Shown here: positions 30,311-39,696 of the stretch, piece after piece
How positions within the stretch are numbered: position 1 is the stretch's first letter
How the letters are laid out: each line of letters opens with the position of its first letter
Assembly: GCF_023206395.1 (NCBI RefSeq)
Contig: NZ_CP066149.1
Coordinates: forward strand, 186,001-250,000
Length of the DNA stretch: 64,000 bases
Direction: 5' to 3'
Source of the DNA: Vibrio sp. ED004
Lineage (GTDB): Bacteria; Pseudomonadota; Gammaproteobacteria; Enterobacterales; Vibrionaceae
Position numbers and translations under genes: made by a program
Notes under the pieces: generated by a model
What the model saw: only the letters and a program-made list of their open reading frames with translations
Told to the model about the DNA's origin: nothing
Database searches by the model: none

Positions 30311-30994
30311 ATGAAAAAAAGCAAAACAGTCACAACTGAAGATATCCTTCTTAAACTATGCCAATCAGTCTCAAGCGTACTGACTTCAGCGACGGCCTCT
30401 CAGGTGTCCTATTCAGCCATGGTTCAAAAGATCAACAAGACAAGCCTAAAGCCAGATTTTGGTTGCTTCGTTCTGTTTGACGGCGGCTTTTCTGGTCTTG
30501 TTGTGATCAATTTTACGTCGAAAGCAGCGTTAGAGATCTACACCAATTACATGCGCAATATGGGCATGCCTGAAAACGAACTCGCTGTGCTTCATACTTC
30601 AGATGAGGTGGGTGATGTCTTGGGTGAGCTGATGAACCAGTTGGTCGGTGACTTCACCAATAAAATCCGCAAAGAGCTACAAACCAATATCACACAAAAC
30701 CAACCGAAAATGCTCGCTCTGAATAAGCAAGTGAACCTTTCTGTTGATACCAACCTTGATCGTCCACAAGCTCGCCGTGTTACCTTCTCTACCGCCAATA
30801 ACAACATCTTCTACCTTGAGCTTGCGATGGATAAGACCGAATTCATTCAATTGGAAGAATTTGAAATTGCTGAAGACGAGTGTCCAGACAGCATTCTTGA
30901 AGCGACTCAGAAAAAAATGCAAGAAGCGAACAAGCCAGCTCAAAGCTCAGGCAATGACTCTGCAGCAGATCTACTCGATGAACTGGGTATCTAG
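30311..30994 (+). CDS. DUF3334 family protein (CheX-like)
   Basis: A 227-residue soluble protein of the DUF3334 family. The middle part, GCFVLFDGGFSGLVVINFTSKAALEIYTNYM.. and DEVGDVLGELMNQLVGDFTNKI, resembles the CheX/CheC/FliY fold, whose members dephosphorylate CheY-P; the helix EVxxxLGELxNQLxG carries the Glu and Asn such phosphatases use (E..N). That resemblance is my reading, not a proven activity. Single gene, terminator at 31025. Confidence 0.78.
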   Translation: MKKSKTVTTEDILLKLCQSVSSVLTSATASQVSYSAMVQKINKTSLKPDFGCFVLFDGGFSGLVVINFTSKAALEIYTNYMRNMGMPENELAVLHTSDEVGDVLGELMNQLVGDFTNKIRKELQTNITQNQPKMLALNKQVNLSVDTNLDRPQARRVTFSTANNNIFYLELAMDKTEFIQLEEFEIAEDECPDSILEATQKKMQEANKPAQSSGNDSAADLLDELGI

Positions 30995-31024
30995 CTTGCG
31001 AATGCTTTAAAAAAGAGTGTCACT

Positions 31025-31051
31025 AACGCCATCAATACGCTTGATGGCGTT
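31025..31051 (+). terminator. intrinsic terminator of the DUF3334 gene
   Basis: AACGCCATCA / TGATGGCGTT stem followed by TTTTGTTTTT. Confidence 0.9.
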
Positions 31052-31194
31052 TTTGTTTTTGTCACTCAGTCGACTCAAGTAGTGTAGTGTTCACCACCTC
31101 CCTTGTTCATCAAACCAGTTTTGCCTTTCTGTTACCCGCGAAAACATGTAAAATGTTGGACTTTTAAAAATTTGCGGTACTGATTAAATTGTCG

Positions 31195-31884
31195 ATGGAT
31201 AAGAAAAAAGCCCTAAAGAAAATTGCCAAGTGTCTTGAGCTTGGAAGTTCTGCGAACGTCAATGAAGCTGCCAATGCGATAAAAATGGCGCATAACTTGA
31301 TGCTGAAATATGGTCTCGAAAAAGACGATATTGAATTTATCAAGATGGGGAAAACTCAATCTACTCACCTGTTACCTGCAAATATCAGTTCTACACTGCT
31401 GCGTGTTATTCGCGGTATCAACACCAAATTTGGCGTAGAAGCCGTCTTGCTCAATCACAAAGGCCTCAAACGTGTTGAGTTCATTGGTGAAGCCGATCGC
31501 GCAATCTTCGCAGCCTTTGCGTTCGATATCATTTATCGCGAACTGAATGAGCACACTGGTCAATTCAGAAATAGCTTCGCAGGCTCTGGCACAGGGTCAT
31601 TAGAAGTTACGCGCCGTGTGAACTCGTTTGTTTCAGGTTGGGTTGAAGGTGCGCTTGAAAAACTGCCAACCATCACTCCAGACGACGAATCAAACAACAA
31701 GATTAATAACTACATCGATAAAGAGTTCAAAAATATCGACCGTGAAACATTCAAACAACAACTGAAAGAAGCGATGAAGAACCTCACCGCGGATTATGAA
31801 GTTGGTTTAAAGAAAGGTCGTAAATTGTCTGTTAATCGACCAGTTGGCGGTGCACAGGCACCTAAAAAGATATCTAAATCATAG
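31195..31884 (+). CDS. DUF2786 domain protein
   Basis: A 229-residue cytoplasmic protein. The N-terminal 40 residues (KKKALKKIAKCLELGSSANVNEAANAIKMAHNLMLKYGL in pieces) are the DUF2786 motif. The rest is basic, with a C-terminal lysine-rich tail. DUF2786 proteins are frequent in phages and bacteria; no function is known to me. I take the ATG at 31195; a TTG two codons earlier is also possible and no strong ribosome site decides it. Confidence 0.8.
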   Translation: MDKKKALKKIAKCLELGSSANVNEAANAIKMAHNLMLKYGLEKDDIEFIKMGKTQSTHLLPANISSTLLRVIRGINTKFGVEAVLLNHKGLKRVEFIGEADRAIFAAFAFDIIYRELNEHTGQFRNSFAGSGTGSLEVTRRVNSFVSGWVEGALEKLPTITPDDESNNKINNYIDKEFKNIDRETFKQQLKEAMKNLTADYEVGLKKGRKLSVNRPVGGAQAPKKISKS

Positions 31885-31995
31885 AGCCGCTTTACATTAC
31901 TTCAACGTATTGATAAAACCATCGATAATATTTACAGGACTATGCTTGTCGCTTGAATTCATTCATTTGGCAAAAGTACATGATGGAGAAATACG

Positions 31996-32664
31996 TTGAA
32001 AAAAATCACACTAGCCCTCGCGCTTACTATCGCTTTAACGGGTTGTCAGGCAACTCAACGTCAAAACGCGACAACTGGCGAATCTGAGACTAACTCTGCA
32101 ACTCAAGGCGCTCTAATTGGTGCACTCGCTGGTGCCGTTGCTGGTGCTGCAACTGGTGACAACTCAAAAGACCGTGGTAAACGTGCTCTTATTGGCGCAG
32201 CAGGTGGCGCCGCTGTTGGTGGTGGTATTGGTTACTACTTTGACCGCCAAGAAGCAGCCCTTCGCGAAGAGCTAATGAATTCAGGCGTTCAAGTTGAACG
32301 CGTTGGCGAGAACCAACTTCTACTTCGTCTAGAAAACGGCATTGGTTTTGACTCTGGTTCTTACGCTTTGGAATCAAGCATTCACAACACACTTCGCGGC
32401 GTTGCGCGTATCCTAGTTGAATACCCAGACACAAGCCTAGTGATCGAAGGTCACACGGACAGCACTGGTAGTGAGTCAACTAACCAAATCCTTTCAGAGC
32501 GCCGAGCTGAATCTGTTCGTGCATTCTTGATCTCTCAAGATGTAGCAGCAGGTCGTGCTATTGCTCGTGGTAACGGTGAGCGTTACCCTCTATGTGATAA
32601 CAACACGTCTCAAGGTCGTGCTTGTAACCGCCGCGTAGAAATTCAAATCTTGCCGCTTAAGTAG
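31996..32664 (+). CDS. OmpA-family outer-membrane lipoprotein
   Basis: A 222-residue lipoprotein starting at TTG (31996; TGGAG upstream). Signal peptide with lipobox LTGC, Cys at residue 17. Then a Gly/Ala-rich zipper (ALIGALAGAVAGAATG and ALIGAAGGAAVGGGIGYY), which is likely to enter or lie on the outer membrane, and at about 105-222 an OmpA-like domain with IEGHTDSTGSESTNQILSERRAESVRAFL that binds peptidoglycan. Same layout as YiaD/YfiB-type proteins, so a link between outer membrane and cell wall. Confidence 0.9.
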   Translation: MKKITLALALTIALTGCQATQRQNATTGESETNSATQGALIGALAGAVAGAATGDNSKDRGKRALIGAAGGAAVGGGIGYYFDRQEAALREELMNSGVQVERVGENQLLLRLENGIGFDSGSYALESSIHNTLRGVARILVEYPDTSLVIEGHTDSTGSESTNQILSERRAESVRAFLISQDVAAGRAIARGNGERYPLCDNNTSQGRACNRRVEIQILPLK

Positions 32665-32821
32665 CACGATTAAAGCCCTGTCGCCTTTATCTATTGAATT
32701 AACCACTATATAGTTGTTTGTCAGTTGTAGCGCTTGTCTCAAACGTTACAACCTAATTAACAGCCACATAGCGTATTCATACTGATATATCGGCACTGGG
32801 CTTTTTTACGAGACTTATCTT

Positions 32822-33901
32822 TTGCTTATACTATCCAACTTTCTTTCACCATCGCCTCTAAGAACTCTGCTTCTTGCCTACATCTTTGCCACGATACAGT
32901 TGTTCTCGACACATTTGGTTCATGCAGAAAGTAGCCCTCAGCTGTCAGTAAACTCACAACCTCAAGACCCTGTATCTCAATACCAATTGGCGCAAGCGTA
33001 TGAATTGGGAACGGAAGTGCCTAAAAACATCAACGACGCATTCTATTGGTACTCGCAATCTGCAGACAATGGCAATGCAGATGCGCAATTTAAACTCGGT
33101 GAATGGTACTTGGCGGGGACAAGCGTCGAGCAAGACAACAAACTTGCATTGGAATGGTTCATCAAAACAGCGCTACAAGGCAACAAGCGCGCTCCCAGTG
33201 AGGTGGCAAAGATCTATGAGTCCTCACTTGCGAAAGATCTACTCCAACCATTAGATGCAGCACAGCTATGGTATGAAGCGGCCTTAAAAAACAATCCTGA
33301 TGCAGAAGATGGCTACAATCGCGTTCTGGAAGCACAGTTCAACCAACAGCGTGCCAAGCAAATCTCTTCGATTGAGCAGCTCAATGACAACGTCAGTGCA
33401 GAAGCCAATACAAATCCACCAAGTACCTTCCCTTCGACACTAACGTCTAGAGACCAAGCAACACGTTCTAATCTAACAAGCTCTGACTATATGATTGGCG
33501 CAGTGCTGGCCGTTTTGGTTGCAATAGTGAGTATCAGCGCGACTCTGGTTATCTCGCGAAAGCGACAAGGCCTGAAGTCTGGTGAGTTAAATCAGCAGCA
33601 ACAGACACTGGAAGCACAGCTTAGTGCGAAAGACTTCACCATTAAGCAGCAAAAGCGTCAGCTTCAAACCATCTACAACGAATTGAAGAAGCAGAAAAAC
33701 AACAAAGGTCTGAATGCTTTGCAAGTGGCCTGTGCTCTCTTTGGCTACACACCTAGATCTATTCCTGACCAAAAGAGCATTAAGATTCGATACAAACAAC
33801 TCTCTAAAATCTATCACCCTGACGGTCATGGATGTGACGAAGAAATGAAACGTTTGAACAATGCGCTAAAAACCATTTTACAAAATGTTACAAAACCGTA
33901 A
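32822..33901 (+). CDS. Sel1-repeat membrane protein with C-terminal J domain
   Basis: A 359-residue protein with a rare order of parts: a signal sequence (about 1-35), two to three Sel1/TPR-like repeats in the periplasm (YQLAQAYELGTEVPKNINDAFYWY.., AQFKLGEWYLAGTSVEQD..), a Ser/Thr-rich linker, one membrane helix (MIGAVLAVLVAIVSISATLVI, about 222-242), a coiled coil (QQQQTLEAQLSAKDFTIKQQKRQLQ, pieces) and a J-like domain at the end with HPD in IYHPDGHGCDEEMKRLNNAL. So it would carry Sel1 repeats outside and a DnaK-recruiting end inside. Start is a TTG without a clear ribosome site. Confidence 0.78.
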   Translation: MLILSNFLSPSPLRTLLLAYIFATIQLFSTHLVHAESSPQLSVNSQPQDPVSQYQLAQAYELGTEVPKNINDAFYWYSQSADNGNADAQFKLGEWYLAGTSVEQDNKLALEWFIKTALQGNKRAPSEVAKIYESSLAKDLLQPLDAAQLWYEAALKNNPDAEDGYNRVLEAQFNQQRAKQISSIEQLNDNVSAEANTNPPSTFPSTLTSRDQATRSNLTSSDYMIGAVLAVLVAIVSISATLVISRKRQGLKSGELNQQQQTLEAQLSAKDFTIKQQKRQLQTIYNELKKQKNNKGLNALQVACALFGYTPRSIPDQKSIKIRYKQLSKIYHPDGHGCDEEMKRLNNALKTILQNVTKP

Positions 33902-34066
33902 ACAACTACACATATTCATTTTCCAAGATCGCAAAGATACCGATTTTATTAGTGTTGCAATCGATCCCCCTCTCAAAAACGGGTAACAAACTATTAACTA
34001 ATGAGTCTTACTTGTGTCATAATTTGCGCCGAAAATACACCTGACTTAAACAGGTGAGGAGAAAAT

Positions 34067-34255
34067 ATGTTCACAATAGAAGGCGTTTGTGATTGGTGCA
34101 AAAAGCCAAGCCTAGTAAAAAAGCACGACTACCTAGATGGTAAGTGTCATCATGCATGTAAAGAGTGCAATGATATTGCAACCATTGATGTTCGCCAGTT
34201 CAATATTGGTGAAATGGAAATGAGAACAAAACTCTCCCAAGCAACACTGAGATAA
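34067..34255 (+). CDS. small cysteine-rich protein of unknown function
   Basis: A 62-residue protein with two zinc-ribbon-like Cys pairs, CDWC (residues 8-11) and C..H..C..C in GKCHHACKEC, suggesting a small zinc-binding fold. GAGG precedes the ATG by 8 bases and a terminator follows 22 bases after the stop, so it is a real single gene. I do not recognise the family. Confidence 0.72.
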   Translation: MFTIEGVCDWCKKPSLVKKHDYLDGKCHHACKECNDIATIDVRQFNIGEMEMRTKLSQATLR

Positions 34256-34276
34256 GTAACACCGTTGAAATATAAG

Positions 34277-34295
34277 AAAGCGCCTAAGGCGCTTT
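34277..34295 (+). terminator. intrinsic terminator of the small Cys-rich gene
   Basis: AAAGCGCC / GGCGCTTT stem with a 3-base loop, followed by TTTT. Confidence 0.9.
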
Positions 34296-34310
34296 TTTTG
34301 TATCTGGGGT

Positions 34311-34366
34311 TTATCTTCTTATCTTCTTATCTTCTTATCTTCTTATCTTCTTATCTTCTTATCTTC
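34311..34366. repeat. tandem repeat, seven copies of TTATCTTC
   Basis: Seven perfect 8-base units run head to tail right after a terminator and just before a large inverted repeat (34366-34420). No gene covers them. Confidence 0.95.
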
Positions 34367-34420
34367 TATACAGCTATATACAGTACTTTTCTGCAAAAAC
34401 CACTGTATACACCTGTATAG
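34366..34420. repeat. imperfect 18-bp inverted repeat upstream of the sulA-like gene
   Basis: CTATACAGCTATATACAG (34366-34383) and CTGTATACACCTGTATAG (34403-34420) are inverted copies with two to three mismatches, separated by 19 bases. The right arm also shares AAAAACyACTGTATACAC with the LexA site of the next gene, so it may be a decayed second LexA site. Confidence 0.7.
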
Positions 34421-34578
34421 AAATCACATTTTTTCAATTTATGAGACAAAATACAAAAATCAGTCGAATTTAATTTAACAATAAATATCAACAACTTAAG
34501 CAACAGCCCTTACTTACCTGCAATAAAACGACCAATAATCCCGCAAAAACTGCTTGATCTTATAAGTAACAAAAACTA

Positions 34579-34594
34579 CTGTATACACATACAG
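34579..34594. promoter_or_regulatory. LexA (SOS) box
   Basis: CTGTATACACATACAG fits CTGT-N8-ACAG, the consensus for LexA of gammaproteobacteria, and lies 22 bases before the sulA-like start, where it would block the promoter. Confidence 0.9.
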
Positions 34595-34615
34595 CATGTA
34601 TATAAGGACAGCAAA

Positions 34616-35023
34616 ATGATTCAAGCACACGTTAAAGCCCAACACTCTAGCCCGCTAGTTCACTGCGCATTTACATCAGTTTCTCGTAAAAGCAAAAACT
34701 CAAACGAGGAAGCGTTGTTCGCAAGAATGGCGTTGCTGTCCAATCAACATCAATGGCTGCTGTTTACTGCTCACACGCCAAGACCATCCGCTAAGCAGCT
34801 TAAGCAACACAATGTTTGCTGCGAGCGTGTTATCCATATGAAAGCGTCGAACCAAATGAATGAAGTAGAGACTGTCGAGAAAGCAATACGCTCAGGAAAC
34901 GCGAGCGCAATCGTTGCGAGTACGTCGATCGACTCATTCAGCCAACAATACCTAAGAACGTTAGGCCAACGCTTTCAATGCGAAGTGTTCTTCATTGATG
35001 AAACGTCAGAGCGTATTCACTAA
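34616..35023 (+). CDS. sulA: SulA-like cell-division inhibitor
   Basis: A 135-residue protein similar to SulA, which binds FtsZ and halts division during DNA damage. The shared core is LFARMALLSNQHQWLLFTAHTPRPSAKQLKQ.. followed by VETVEKAIRSGNASAIVAS; E. coli SulA has a comparable RW-LW-P-S block and VE-M--AL--GN--VV. It is shorter than the E. coli protein. The LexA box directly upstream strongly supports the call. AAGGACAG ribosome site. A long terminator follows at 35141. Confidence 0.85.
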   Translation: MIQAHVKAQHSSPLVHCAFTSVSRKSKNSNEEALFARMALLSNQHQWLLFTAHTPRPSAKQLKQHNVCCERVIHMKASNQMNEVETVEKAIRSGNASAIVASTSIDSFSQQYLRTLGQRFQCEVFFIDETSERIH

Positions 35024-35140
35024 GCCGACCTCGGTTAACAATTTAGCTCAGAAACATAGCTCAATCTTTTAGCTAACAAACTTAAATTAATTTAACAGCA
35101 TAGCTCCAAAACACAGACCAACAGACCAACAGACTGCCTT

Positions 35141-35188
35141 CCCCTGCCCTACAATTCGCCAATTTTCTAGCGAATAGTTAGGCGGGGG
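35141..35188 (+). terminator. terminator of the sulA-like gene
   Basis: CCCCTGCC / GGCGGGGG outer stem with an inner ATTCGC / GCGAAT stem, followed by TTTTTATTT. Confidence 0.75.
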
Positions 35189-35211
35189 TTTTTATTTGAT
35201 CAATAGACTTA

Positions 35212-35223
35212 GCAATCGTTTGC
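35212..35223. promoter_or_regulatory. PurR-like operator of purC
   Basis: GCAATCGTTTGC, one base off the GCAAACGTTTGC core bound by PurR. It lies 30 bases before a TATAAT -10 box (35254-35259) for purC, a known PurR target in E. coli. Confidence 0.6.
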
Positions 35224-35253
35224 TTTTTATCTGGAAGCAAATAATAGATTGGG

Positions 35254-35259
35254 TATAAT
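35254..35259 (+). promoter_or_regulatory. purC: purC promoter -10 box
   Basis: A perfect TATAAT in GGGTATAATGCCC, 67 bases before purC. The -35 is weak (CTGGAA near 35231). Confidence 0.6.
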
Positions 35260-35325
35260 GCCCGTCTAATCATGTGCACACCGCACTTCTCTGTATGACG
35301 TTTGATAAAAGATAGGAATGTCTAA

Positions 35326-36429
35326 ATGAGCCTTGCTGATCAAGTTCTTGCCGTAAATGATGACCTACCAATCCGTACTGATAAACCTGTCCACAGTGGC
35401 AAGGTTCGTTCGGTCTACTGGTTAACTGAAGAAGATAGCCAACGACTAATTAAAGAGAAAGGCTACAATGTAGCGCCCGATGCGCCGTTAGCCATCATGG
35501 TGATCAGTGACCGTATCTCTGCGTTTGATTGTATTTGGCGTGGTGAAGGTAATCTTAAAGGTGTTCCAGGTAAGGGAGCCGCTCTGAATGCTATCTCTAA
35601 CCACTGGTTCAAATTGTTTAAAGACAACGGCCTTGCTGACAGTCACATTCTTGATATCCCTCATCCATTCGTATGGATTGTACAAAAAGCTCGCCCAGTC
35701 ATGATCGAAGCGATTTGTCGTCAATACATCACAGGCTCTATGTGGCGTGCATACGCGAACGGCGAACGTGAATTCTGCGGTATCGAGATGCCTGAAGGCC
35801 TTGAGAAAGACAAGAAATTACCTGAGCTACTGATCACGCCTTCGACAAAAGGGATTTTGAAAGGAATTCCTGGTGTACCAGAAGCTGACGATGTGAACAT
35901 CACACGTAACAACATTGAAGACAACTTCGCAGCGTTCAACTTTACTCAAGCAAGTGACATTGCGCATTACGAGAAACTTCTAAAAGAAGGCTTCAACGTA
36001 ATTAGCCAAGCGCTAGCAAAAGTCGATCAAACCTTTGTTGATACGAAATTTGAGTTCGGCTACGTGAACGATGCCCAAGGCAAAGAAAAGCTTATCTACA
36101 TGGATGAAGTGGGTACGCCAGATTCATCTCGTATTTGGGATACTCAAGAGTACAACAAGGGCAACATCGTCGAAAACTCGAAAGAAGGTTTCCGTCAGTT
36201 CTTGCTTAACTACTTCCCTGATGCTGATATTCTTTTGAACAAAGAACGTATGCCAGAGCGTGAAGCGTTAGCTCGTGACAATGAACTTCCTTTGGATGCA
36301 TTGATGTCTCTGTCTCGTACTTACCTTGATATCGCGGCGAAAATCACCGGTGGCGAGATTGTATTAAGCGACAATCCGAAACAAGAAATCATTGATGTGC
36401 TTCGTGCTGATTATGGGCTAATCGATTAA
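35326..36429 (+). CDS. purC: phosphoribosylaminoimidazole-succinocarboxamide synthase
   Basis: Joins aspartate to CAIR with ATP in purine synthesis. The 367-residue form is the long type that I recall from Vibrio, not the 237-residue E. coli type. Motifs: [10 protein letters not shown] (ATP loop), [26 protein letters not shown] [21 protein letters not shown], and [13 protein letters not shown] near the C-terminus. Own promoter, PurR-like site and terminator. Confidence 0.96.
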   Translation: MSLADQVLAVNDDLPIRTDKPVHSGKVRSVYWLTEEDSQRLIKEKGYNVAPDAPLAIMVISDRISAFDCIWRGEGNLKGVPGKGAALNAISNHWFKLFKDNGLADSHILDIPHPFVWIVQKARPVMIEAICRQYITGSMWRAYANGEREFCGIEMPEGLEKDKKLPELLITPSTKGILKGIPGVPEADDVNITRNNIEDNFAAFNFTQASDIAHYEKLLKEGFNVISQALAKVDQTFVDTKFEFGYVNDAQGKEKLIYMDEVGTPDSSRIWDTQEYNKGNIVENSKEGFRQFLLNYFPDADILLNKERMPEREALARDNELPLDALMSLSRTYLDIAAKITGGEIVLSDNPKQEIIDVLRADYGLID

Positions 36430-36485
36430 TCGCAAATTAACAAGTTAGTCAGCTAATACGCTTGTAAGCACAAATTTTAGATACT

Positions 36486-36513
36486 AAAAGGGCCTCAATA
36501 TTGAGGCCCTTTT
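36486..36513. terminator. bidirectional terminator after purC
   Basis: Perfect palindromic stem AAAAGGGCCTCAA / TTGAGGCCCTTTT between convergent genes. Confidence 0.9.
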
Positions 36514-36547
36514 TACAATGTATATTTAATCAAAGCTTAGTTAGTGA

Positions 36548-36925
36548 TCAAAGCTTGATAGTGAACTCTTCACCAGAGTTATCTGCAATCACCAAATGAC
36601 TACGCGATTCAATATAATCAATCTGCTCGTCTTCAAGCGAATATGGCATGACAACCTTGAGCTCATTGATCCCTTCTAGCTTGGCAAGCTTAAGCAAGGT
36701 AACAATGTTCGACTCATCACTTTTGCGCGTCGACATTGATTTCAATGCCATTTGCCATAAGCGATCTTCTGGGCTGGCTAGCTCTTTAATGCTATCTCTC
36801 CAGACAGTACTGAATACTGGCGCGATAGTGGTGAGAGCTTCCAGAAAAGTCCATTTTTTACTGCATGAGGCGCCAAGAAATGTTGTGTAATCGAACTCTA
36901 CACGCGTCTCTTCCTGTTTATCCAT
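36548..36925 (-). CDS. protein of unknown function, 125 residues
   Basis: Starts MDKQEETRVEFDYTTFLGAS.. at 36925, where GGGGGAG lies 4 bases upstream; the frame is open five more codons. Soluble, mixed charge, without signal, membrane segment or motif I recognise. Single gene whose 3' end faces the purC terminator. Confidence 0.7.
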   Translation of the reverse strand: MDKQEETRVEFDYTTFLGASCSKKWTFLEALTTIAPVFSTVWRDSIKELASPEDRLWQMALKSMSTRKSDESNIVTLLKLAKLEGINELKVVMPYSLEDEQIDYIESRSHLVIADNSGEEFTIKL

Positions 36926-37128
36926 GATCTCCCCCGACACTTTGGCAACACAATATACTCAATATCTATCAACTCTTTCTTTATAGCAATAGGATATAGA
37001 AGAATGGTCTTTTATGACCTTTTGATTGGTTAAAAAGGCATATAAAAATCAAACTTGTAACATAAAAAACACTGAAAAATCATATATGCACCTATTTGAT
37101 TAATATTTTAGAGATAAAACTTATCCAT

Positions 37129-39512
37129 CTATTTTATGTCGATAATCCGACTCGCTTTCTTATATTGAATTCGCCAACCAGACCATGTTGGAAGCTCCCA
37201 ACGCTTAGGTGATAGCTTTCGACTCCCCGACTGATAATGCACATGAATCAGCTTCCTTGCAGGGAAGTATTCGACATCAAGATGTAAGTCAGCAAGGCTC
37301 AATGCAAACGGGGATTTTTCCGCAAATTCTGGATATAGCCAAATTGAAATTCCATCAAACGGCATATCAGAATGTTCAAACATTTCCAACTCGCAGACAT
37401 CCGTGACACCTAACACTTCAAGTTGTTCTATAAACCATAGCTCAAAGTTCATTTGGTCAATTTCCGGCGTGTATTGGACTTGTTCATCGAGCCCAAGTTT
37501 CACATACAGCTGCCAATGTTTGATTTCTTGAGTACGAGCTTGTGCAAAACCGGGAAGATGGGCGCCTTTTAACACAAGATCGACGATTGGCTTTAATGAT
37601 AACTGACCTTCTGCCGCAGTAAGCTTGCTCGTAATCGTACGGCCTGCGTACACCAAAGCCATCTCAGTAAAGACGCCATCATCATTAACCACGGTTTCAC
37701 CTTGTTGCCACTCTCCCATCTTCGCTTCAATCATAAGATCCAAAGGAATAGGTGCAGTGACCGTAGCTAAGGTCAGTGTTTGCTTAACGCCTCTTCCCGG
37801 CAAACTATGGGTATCAAGCACCAACATCGCTTGTGCATTATCCGGGAAACGATTCTGACGACCGAGCACCACCTCTAACGTTCCATTGGCAAAGGCTTCT
37901 TTTCGTTTAAGTCTGCGCACAAACACCAGTTCTGGGTGAAGTTGAACAATAGTGTTAAGCAGTTCAATGCGTTGGAAACGTGACGCGACTTCTAGCTGAG
38001 GAAGCTCAAACACCTCCCGCATTTGCTTAGCCAGTCCTTGTGCTTCATTCAGTGCCTGTTGGTCGGTGTCTAAATGCGGATATTCGCGACCACGCACAAT
38101 CTGAATGAGTAAGGTTAAATCACAGCCTTCTTTTTCTTGTTGAGCGAGTGCTTCAAGATGTTCTGCATTGTTCGGTAACTGATACAAGCGAGCCGGCACG
38201 GACAACGCCGCCGTGAGATCGACCATCGCTTCTTTGAGTGCTTTGGTTTTAATGCGAGTTACAATATCGGCATACAAAGCATCAATCGGCAGTGGGTACA
38301 GCTTTTTGCCGTGTTCCGTAATTTGATGGTCGGCGTTAATCGCTTCCATCATCAACAAGGTTTGAGTCGCGCTGTTTAGCGACTTCTCAGGCATAGGATC
38401 GAGGAAAGATAAGCTCTCGATCGAGTTGCCACAACATGCCGCGGCCAACATAGGTTCTGTCAGTTCTTCGCGTTGCAATTCGGGCGGTGTCACTAGCTCT
38501 AATGCAGCGTGTTCTCCGTATAACCGAACGCAGACACCATCCATTACCCTGCCCGCACGTCCAGCTCGTTGCTTGGCACTGGCTCGTGATATGAATTTAA
38601 GCATCAGAGTCGTTCTGCCATTGCGCTGAACGGTGCGTCTTTCTAATCCTGAATCTATCACAACACCAATGTCAGGAATGGTTAACGAAGTTTCTGCAAC
38701 GTTGGTAGCAAGGATGATTTTTCGCAAACTGTCGCCGTCGTTTTTAATTTCGATATTACGACCAGCGAGCGCCATATCTCGCTCCTTATCACTGACCGAG
38801 GCATGCAATTTAACGACTTGGATATCTGGATTCTTTGCTAAGGCTTGCTCACATTGTACGATCTCTTTCTTACCTGGTAGGAAAACCAACATATCGCCAT
38901 GTGAAGCAATCAGTTGATGATTCACTTCTTCAGCAATGCGCTGCTCTAGATGTCGACTATCCGGCAGAGCTCTGGATTCATTCGCTCGATGTTCAATCTC
39001 AACCTGATAAGTTCGCCCTTCACAACTGATTCGATTCGCACCCAAATAATCAGCAAGGCGTTCACCCTCAATGGTTGCCGATGTGATGACTAAACGATGA
39101 CTCGCTTTTTTCTTTAGGATCGCCACCAGCAAGTCGATGTCCCAGCGTCTTTCGTGGAATTCATCACCACAATCACATCAAAGCCAGCGAGCCCATCTTC
39201 TGATAGCCAACGCAGCGCAATACCGGGCGTCACAAACACTACGTCCGTTTGCTCGTTATATTCCGACTCGAGCTTAATCGCATAACCAACCTTTGAACCC
39301 AGCTTTTCACCTGATTGTTGCGCTAAATATTTCGCAAGTGATGTCCACGCAATTCTTCTCGGCTCCACCACCAAGACACGCCCATGTTGAGATGCCCAAA
39401 TTGGCAAGCGCGTTGATTTACCCGATCCAGTTTCTGCCTCGACAACAAGATGAGAATCAGAGATCTGTTTATGGAAAAAATTTTGATAAGAATCGATGGG
39501 AAGTTGATACAT
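37129..39512 (-). pseudogene. DEAH-box ATP-dependent helicase (HrpA/HrpB-like), frameshifted
   Basis: Two overlapping frames give one helicase of about 794 residues. The first (39512-39114) has Walker A ETGSGKST and VVEPRRIAW, running to VIVV. The second (39132-37129) carries on with LLVAILKKKASHRLVITSATIEGE (SAT motif), LVFLPGKKEI, ILATNVAETSLTIPDIGVVIDSG and QRAGRAGRVMDG, then the HA2/OB-like domains. Restoring one base near 39164 gives VIVVDEFHERRWDIDLL, the Walker B DEFH box. So the break lies exactly in the catalytic motif. All the rest is intact over 2.4 kb, which looks like a very recent mutation or a read error. Confidence 0.88.
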
Positions 39513-39696
39513 AAAAAGGAAGCGTCGCGAAAAAGTGTGAGCAAAGTATAACGAATTATGGCGTTCAAATTCGATAAGTGTGGGACAAGGGTAAGAATAT
39601 CATTTTGTTTGCTAAGATCGGAGGGAAACTATTTACAATTGAATAACTAAACCGTTATCATTTTTCAGTTACCCTTTCTCCCATATTAGGCATCCA

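Noticed and set aside
34311..34366. CRISPR-like array or coding repeat
   Set aside because: Contiguous 8-mers without spacers and outside any gene.
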